Source of the DNA: Erythroxylum novogranatense
Taxonomy: Eukaryota; Streptophyta; Magnoliopsida; Malpighiales; Erythroxylaceae
DNA length: 64,000 bases
NCBI GenBank assembly: GCA_029891385.1
Contig: CM057230.1
Coordinates: 20,340,847 to 20,404,846, forward strand
Direction of reading: 5' to 3'
Positions 57,501 through 64,000 of the stretch are shown here, piece by piece. The stretch's first letter is position 1. Each line of letters starts with the position of its first letter. Both the position numbers and the translations under genes were made by a program. The notes beneath the pieces were generated by a model. That model saw nothing but the letters and a program-made list of their open reading frames with translations. It was not told where the DNA came from and made no database searches.

Positions 57501-60500
57501 TCCCATCAGAAAAGAAAAATGAACCCTGAAAATCTTCTAATAGAAATTGTTCTTCACCCATTTTGTTCAAAGACATTTTCACTTCTGCATAGACATTTTC
57601 TGACATTTGTGCCCAATTATCTGACAAATCTTTGTCAGGTTTCGGAACTGACAAACTCCTACTTGTTTCCACATCAGTTGACTTCTCTATATTGTCCACT
57701 GAGGAGGAACTCTTATCAATAAGTTGAACGATTTTATCATGAACCGGAGCAGAATTCGGACCCTGATCAACACTAGCCTTAGCGGCATTTTCATCAGATT
57801 GTACAAGTGAGACTTGTTTAGGTTCCACCTCTGTGTCTGACTGTATGGTATCCACTACTTTAACATCTAAATCATGAGATATGAGTTGGAAGCCCACTTC
57901 CTTTGCCACTGAACTTAACTTTGCTTCCTTCTTCTGTTGAAGAAGGTATGTCAAGATCTCATGTAAAGAACTGCCCTGCAAATTGGAAGCTATACTCTCT
58001 ATTGTGGTCTGCTTACCCTCATTATAAATCATTATGGACATCTTGTCCTTCAAATTAATCTTACGACCCATTGGAGATATTTGCAATTTTGGATGTCCTC
58101 TCATACTCTTACGTTTTGAAGTTTCAGTATAAGATCTTTCAGACTTCTCAATGATTTGCTCCGCCATGTCATTTGATATCAGAAAGTGCAATACAAATTC
58201 TCTAAATTCTTGAAGAGCTGCCTTACTCTGCCTTCTAGTTTCAGGTGAGTCAGATAATCTATCCACAAATAGAAGCATGGATGGCTTGTTCGCAGGAAGA
58301 GCAGGATCAACATCTTCCCCATAATCTCTTAGCTACAAAGTGAAAGAAATAATAGAATTAATGGTATTCCCAACACTAAGGAGAAAATTTATATTTGAAA
58401 GCAAAATATTAAACAACAGGAGGAGAGAGAAGAGACAGAGACATTAAATGCAAAAAGATATAAGATAATGGCATATGAAGTGGAACCTCTCTGCCAGTGA
58501 AAAGGTTCATCAACGAGAAAAATATTTAGCAGGTTGGACAACATGCCAGAACTTCACTGGTTTAGGTCATAGCTGTATTCATTTATCTGGCAGCCTAAGG
58601 CAGGTAGGCTGACATAGCATGAAAGGCTTCTATTGTGCAGTCTTTTTGTTTATTTCTTTTTTGAAATAAAAAGTGTGCCATCTAAGTGAACCGAAGTTTG
58701 ATAAATATGGGAGCTTTGGTCAGCAAATAGCTCTTAGCCTAGAAAAACCCCGTCAACCAATCTACAGAAATTCTATTGAATCCACCTTTCTGCATTAACA
58801 CTATCCATGAATCTCGTATACATGCAAAAGATGTGCTGCCACTATGGCCAAAGATGAACAATTATATCAAGTTAGTCAGCTAGTAATAGTATCTGGTGCA
58901 GCAAGTCACAAGGAGCTTTTTAACTATGTGGTCCTACCGAGGCCACAGTAATTTCTATCATCTATACATAATGAGCTATTAGTTCTAGTGATATACTTTG
59001 TTGTACAAAGAAAAAGGCAGATGCTGAAACAAATCTCTCATGCTATCCTTTTGTTGGCTACAACTAGGGAAATTTCAAAGAGAAGTCTTATTTGTCATAC
59101 ACAATTACGTTGTAATACTATCTTAAAATTCTTTTGAGGTAAATGATGCCCTACTAAATGTGGAAAATTTTGTTTCTCTTTCGGTAAATGACTTGCTTGC
59201 TTAGATTACAACCCTTGTAATAGATTTCACTTATTTGAAAATGAAACTAGGAAAGAGAAGAACCTTATTGTGCATGAAAATTTCAAATGTTAAACACCAT
59301 TATATCCATGGATGCTCAAAAAAAAAAAAAAAGAATTACTGTGAGAAATCTGTAGTTCATAAGAGTCAAAAATACTAGAACACAATAGTTTCAAGCTGAT
59401 TACACACAGGCAGCTGCCAACAGCAGCAAGTAAAAATAAATCACCACAAAGACATTAAAAAGTTAATGAAACTAGGTTCCCAGTAGGTAGAAATGCTGTT
59501 TTTAATTTTTGTAGAGGTAAGATGAGCAAGCACACAATATCATACTCAAAAAGAATATGATCAAAAGAGAAAAAACTAAAAAATGTTCTGCACCAAATTT
59601 ATCTCAACCAGCAATACATTTTCTCCTTCCTTTCTTTGAATTTAGACGCACATATGTCTGAAAAAACGACAAGATATATTTAAACATCACTTCTTGAAAA
59701 ATAAATATTGAAACTTAAGAACAAAAGATGCTGCCAGGTCTGAGCTCTAGCAGAAATCCTTACAACAGAGTTAAAAGGAAAAGAATTATTTGGCATAAAA
59801 AGTGCTTAGATGAATAACTATAAGGCAATAACTTCCAAGACAACTCTTAAAGTCCTCACTCAGGAGACTTATCAAGACCTTAACTACACAAGACTTCAAG
59901 CACGCAACAATGTAGGAAAATGGAGGCCAATAAACTATTTGGATTAATAGTAAATTGATAAAAGGAACCAACAAATTTCACCTCTGTAATAATTGACTGA
60001 TCCATCTGTACAGCACTCTTAAGTTCATTCTCTCCTTCAAGCATTTTGAGACAGCTTGGGCATCCCTCAGAATAAACCACCAATGACCACGAATTAGCAT
60101 CATCGTAACCAAGCAATGAGAGCAATGATTTATCTGAAACTAGACCAAATCTCTTCCTTTCAGCAGGCAAGAAGTATTCTCTCACAATAGCCATGAACTT
60201 TGAGAAGAAAGAATTGAATTGTTGAAACTTTTCAAAGGTACACAATGCTCCTTCACTCAGCGGCTTATCTCTACCTTGATACTCATTGTCTTGAAGAGAA
60301 GCGCTGTCATTTAATGAGCTAAATTCCCTAAGCCAAGGCAATATATCAAAACTGCTTTCAATTCCACACGTCAGAGTTGCACTTTTTGTACTTTCTGACC
60401 CCTGTAGGTGGCATATAAATGGACAAAACCATTGATATTTATGAAACGACTTTCAATTCAACATCTTCTAAAATAATTCTGGCAACTGCATTTATAGAAT

Positions 60501-62828
60501 AACAGTCACCTTCCGGTCTTCATTGCTGCTTGGTGTTTGACTTCTATCAGCCACTTTACCAAAGCCCATGTCAAAAAGATTGCCTGAAATACAACAGCGA
60601 GTTGAGAATGATCAAGGGAAAAAATGGCCATGCTTCAGTATAACGGGCTAACAGAGACAATCCTGAACTTTTTCAATTGCTCTCATAATGAATTCTTTCT
60701 CAGGATGAAATGAATCAACAAAATCTGCAAGGAATATTGTGGAAGACATAAATTAAGATGATGTCACGATCCTATTAATTACATCAAAATGTACTATACT
60801 AAAATCACTGAAAAAGATACTATCTCTTGCTTGTTTTCAGCATCTTTTTCATACAATTCTAATGGGTTATGCAGCAAACTTGTTATTTTGATGTGAGAAT
60901 ATTGCTTTTGCAAGTTTACAGTTGTACTTCTTTAGAGTGTTACTTTACAAGGAAATGCATAAAATTTGAAAAGAAATGATATAAACTTAGGTGGCAACAT
61001 GAATGTATTCAGTGTATACAGACGCATAAGATACATTGGCTATATGCCACCTAAATTGACATTTCTCATCTCTTCACTATTATCTCTGATAGAGGAACAA
61101 CAAATCAGAGGGAGAGTTTAGAAGCTAAAAAAGCTTATCCTATATGTTACCCATGTAACTTGAGGAGGCAAAACACCATAGCATTGTGTCAAAAACCCAG
61201 TCAACACTGGTCCAATGATTTCACTAAGCAACTTTTGCAAATAAGTACTTACTAATTAGAATAATGACCTAAAAGCAAACAAAAATCTTTCCAAATTTCA
61301 AAACAGTTCAACCAGCCAATAATTTCTCACCTTGCATGCCAAAACCTTTTTCAGTTACGTTCTTCTGCTCGCTGTTCAGCAATTGAGAAGTCCATCCACA
61401 AAATTCCAGGAGAACCAAAGCCATGTCAGTTGATTTAAGGAATGATTTCAAATCCTCCTGGGTATTCAGGGTTTTAAGAGGAATTTCTTCCGGAAAAACT
61501 GACATGTAAGGAAGTATAGATAATAGTATGCTTGTGGCACGAAGTCTGCCTTGGTATTTGTAAGGTGAAGAATGGTGATAGTATAAAATTGTTGTTTCTT
61601 CTGTAGCACCAACAGTATCAGCTATCATTTTTTCTTCATTTTTGTACGAGTACATCAATTTCAGAATGCCAAAATCTTCTGACCTTTCTGTCACCAAATA
61701 AGTTAATTCCTTCATCAGTCCTCGAGATTCCCCAGACCCTGTTCATCAAATTGAAATAGATAACATTTTTATTGCCAAACATCACAATGGCACGAAAGTC
61801 CAAGAAGCAATATTAGCAGCAATGAGACAAGAAAACTATGATGGAGAACACAAGCTTTCAGCATTAATGTATATAAAGGACAGACGATATGAACATATAA
61901 ACGTTCAAATACACAACACCAACTTTCAATTCAAACAAACTATTGATTAATGGAGTTAAAAAAGAGAACTTTCAAATGCATACTCGAGTCCTATGTCCCC
62001 AATACCAGATTCAAAAATTTGAATTGCAACTCTCTTATGTCATTGTAGTAGGACTATCCTTTACATCCTAAAAGCAATTCTCTTTTTCAAGAGATCCCAT
62101 CCTGATTGAAATCACAACCCCCTGTCATTAGCAAATACAACTTTTGGAACCAATTATTCTTCAAAATTTCGAATTTGACCTGTTTCACCAACATTTGAGT
62201 GAGTAAAAACAGCCTCGTCTTATGAAAAATTATATTAGTTTTGTACTTTTTCATGTTCATCTTACTTTTCCATCCTCCACATAAGGCATAACGTTATAAC
62301 CAATGAAGCAGAACCGTGTACGAACTAACAGCACGAAACTAAACACACAAAAAATGAACTGCCTTTAGTATTAGCTTTAAGGAATAAAGATAAATCACTA
62401 AAAGCGATCAACGCTTCCAATGAACGTTGCTTCCTCACCCTATTCATGAATAATACAATGTTTAGCGTTATCTATTGACACTCCAATACCTACAAGGGAA
62501 ATTCCAAACCAAAACCCGTCAATCTCAGCACTGCCCCAAGTGATCCAACTGATTAACCTTACCAAAACTCTCTGAACTTAACACGAAATTACGTCAATTT
62601 AAGGTCCAAAATTGACCACATACAGAGAGAGAGGATAGGCTTACAAGGAACGGTGACCAAAAGGAGAATGTGGGAGTGGAGTCTGATCTGAGAAGAGAAG
62701 TTTCGTGAGGAGAGACTCTGCCATCGGCCGATGCCTTCTCTCGCGTCTTCCGATTCACAATCCACCGTAACCACCAAACTGGAGAACAACTGCAGTACTA
62801 GAAGTACCAATACAGCCACTCTATCCAT
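54519..62828 (-). CDS. secreted/ER thioredoxin-fold protein with C-terminal AlgH/YqgE (DUF179) domain
   Basis: Eight exons on the minus strand: 62828-62645, 61738-61331, 60583-60510, 60401-59982, 58332-57018, 56764-56673, 56391-56250 and 55192-54519. They sum to 3309 nt, 1102 residues; all are GT-AG and the phases agree. A cleavable signal peptide (residues 1-24) is followed by a thioredoxin-like domain with P-W-S-G-E-S (no Cys pair) at about 60-66. A second domain has C336-P-S-C339, a charged Ser/Glu-rich linker follows, and a third thioredoxin-like domain has W-C763-G-F-C766. The C-terminal DUF179/AlgH domain (about 915-1095) has G-S-V-L, D-T-G-F-Q-G-L-I-Y-N-K-P and F-G-G-P-L. The function is not established. 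Architecture suggests a redox or folding role in the secretory pathway. The start at 62828 was chosen because it directly heads the signal peptide; an upstream in-frame ATG is at 62924. Confidence 0.88.
55193..56249 (-). other. last intron of the thioredoxin-AlgH gene
   Basis: An intron of 1057 bp. It separates the thioredoxin-like part from the AlgH domain. The 80-residue frame at 55824-55582 inside it has no motif and is intronic chance sequence. Confidence 0.6.
58333..59981 (-). other. large intron 4 of the thioredoxin-AlgH gene
   Basis: 1649 bp between exons 4 and 5. It contains an A-run (about 59320-59332) and AT-rich sequence and no transposon that I recognise. Its splice sites are GAG|GTGAAA and TTTGTAG|CT. 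Confidence 0.6.
61739..62644 (-). other. first intron of the thioredoxin-AlgH gene
   Basis: 906 bp, donor CCTT|GTAAGC and acceptor GAACAG|GG. It splits the first thioredoxin-like motif within the P-W codons. Nothing else recognised. Confidence 0.6.
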
Positions 62829-64000
62829 CGTTCTCAGTTCAATCCAATTGCATTTGATTTTCCGATGAACCAAACCAGCAGCATGAATGAACAAATTGGG
62901 AAGGGTTTCAACTTTCAATTTCAAATTTTACGCGTTGATGAGTAACTAAATGTTGGATAGTATTGAACGGGACTGGGTAGGACTCGATTGAGTATAAACA
63001 TTTTTAAGGCCTCGTTTGCAAGAATTGAAAAAAAAAGGTAATAATTGAAATATAAATGAAATTACCGATTATATGTTTAAATTGAGATTAAATAAAATTA
63101 TTTAATTATTATCTGATTATTTTGATAAATAAATATATTTTGATTTTATAAATAATTAATATCTTTTAAATAGTTATAAATAATTTTATGGCAAGAATAA
63201 AATTATTAATAAAATTATTATTAAAATTTAATATAAAATAAAAGTATTCAAACGTTGTCTTCTTTACCATTTTATACCATGTTCAAGGTGTAATAAGCAT
63301 TGTGTTAATATCATTAGGGTGTAATGATTTTACCCTTGTTCCTAACATTTATTAAAAAAAAAGTGCCTAGGGTTTGTGACCATTTCCTAGGACTTCAAAT
63401 GATAATAGTCATCAAATTGAACAAGACAACATTTGAATGCATGTCATCAAACAAACTAGTTGTTTAATCTTGAGCACTAATCTGATAGCCACATTATTGA
63501 ATAAGAAGTTCATCAAGTAAATAAATTGTTTGATGCATAATGCAATTGATAATTAAAGTATATAAATAACAGGATGATTGAAAATAGGCAATCTCAAATA
63601 TTAAAGATTTAGAAGTGCCCTAAATAATAATATTTACTAGTCTTAATTAGAGTAAGAAATTGATATTATTTCCTTTTCCTAATTATAGTAAGAGAATGAT
63701 AGTACTTCCTTTTATTTTACTTTTAAAATTCTAGTTTCAGTTTACTAAGAACTAAAGACTTTATATATATATATGTAAATACAACTTAATGCCCTTAGCT
63801 TATTTATAGATTGATCTCCTTTAGCTGATCAAATTCCTATATCTAACCCTTCTTCAAATTTGCCTAATTCATTTTGGTAAAACCTAAGGTTCTTTTAGTA
63901 TAAAAGTAGTCATTTAGAGGTTTATTAATAAAATGAAATGAAACGTAATATTATTTCTTCATTTGGAATGAGGGTTTATAATAAAATAGAATGGAATGAG
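62829..64000. other. upstream region of the thioredoxin-AlgH gene, AT-rich
   Basis: 62829-62990 is its probable leader and promoter. About 63000-63250 may be a degraded MITE: it starts TTTAAGGCCTCGTTTGCAAG, a form like Tourist/Harbinger ends, but I could not find the other end. Beyond 63300 there is only AT-rich sequence, with a (TA)n run near 63758-63772. Confidence 0.4.

Noticed and set aside
62829..62924. Upstream in-frame ATG at 62924 as start of the thioredoxin-AlgH gene
   Set aside because: It would bury the signal peptide 32 residues inside the protein. The ATG at 62828 heads it directly.
63000..63260. Tourist-like MITE starting TTAAGGCCTCGTTTG
   Set aside because: Only one end is recognisable; CAAACGTTG near 63250 is too weak a partner.

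Overview
The window is nuclear DNA from a flowering plant, almost certainly a eudicot. The host genes have GT-AG introns, AT-rich spacers and plant-specific families (DWF1, NTMC2T5, YGGT/CCB3, plastid DUF177). The transposons are typical plant lineages: Tat-type Ty3/gypsy, Ty1/copia, CACTA, hAT, L1-type LINE and a tRNA-like SINE. I cannot name the species from sequence alone.

Positions 1-26070 are a transposon graveyard. A LINE 3' tail lies at 1-249, a SINE with a 12-bp target duplication at 2389-2601, and a LINE RNase H remnant at 3901-4710 (minus). A decayed Ty1/copia element covers about 6146-15310. Its gag is split by a CACTA/EnSpm element (6570-11874, target duplication CTT). Next is a nearly complete Tat-lineage Ty3/gypsy element on the minus strand (15954-26063, target duplication ACTTC). 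It has both LTRs, gag, protease, RT, two RNase H domains, integrase, a higher-order minisatellite and an antisense ORF, and it carries a nested non-autonomous hAT element (target duplication GTCATCAT).

Positions 26070-64000 are gene-rich. In order: an NTMC2T5-like SMP/C2 membrane protein (27100-31828, +); a solo LTR (33787-36026, target duplication CATTG) inside the arms of an older inverted-repeat element; an hAT-type MITE (39314-39530); DWF1/DIMINUTO sterol reductase (42132-44362, +); a LINE remnant; plastid YCED homolog 1/DUF177 (47286-48751, +); CCB3-like YGGT protein (50555-49264, -); a short LINE tail; YCED homolog 2/DUF177 (53512-51841, -); and an 8-exon gene for a secreted or ER-type thioredoxin-fold protein fused to a bacterial-type AlgH/YqgE (DUF179) domain (62828-54519, -). 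I rebuilt all exon structures by hand, and each coding sum is a multiple of three. One junction fails: intron 4 of YCED homolog 2 starts with TT where GT is expected, so this copy may be a damaged allele.

From memory, the order DUF179/thioredoxin, DUF177B, DUF177A, DWF1, C2 protein resembles a run on Arabidopsis chromosome 3 (around At3g19780-At3g19830), with the CCB3-like gene as an extra member. Three predicted plastid genes (YCED1, CCB3, YCED2) sit within about 6.3 kb: two act on plastid rRNA/ribosome accumulation and one on cytochrome b6f assembly. The two most useful items to follow up are the splice-site defect in YCED2 and the densely nested, datable transposon insertions.
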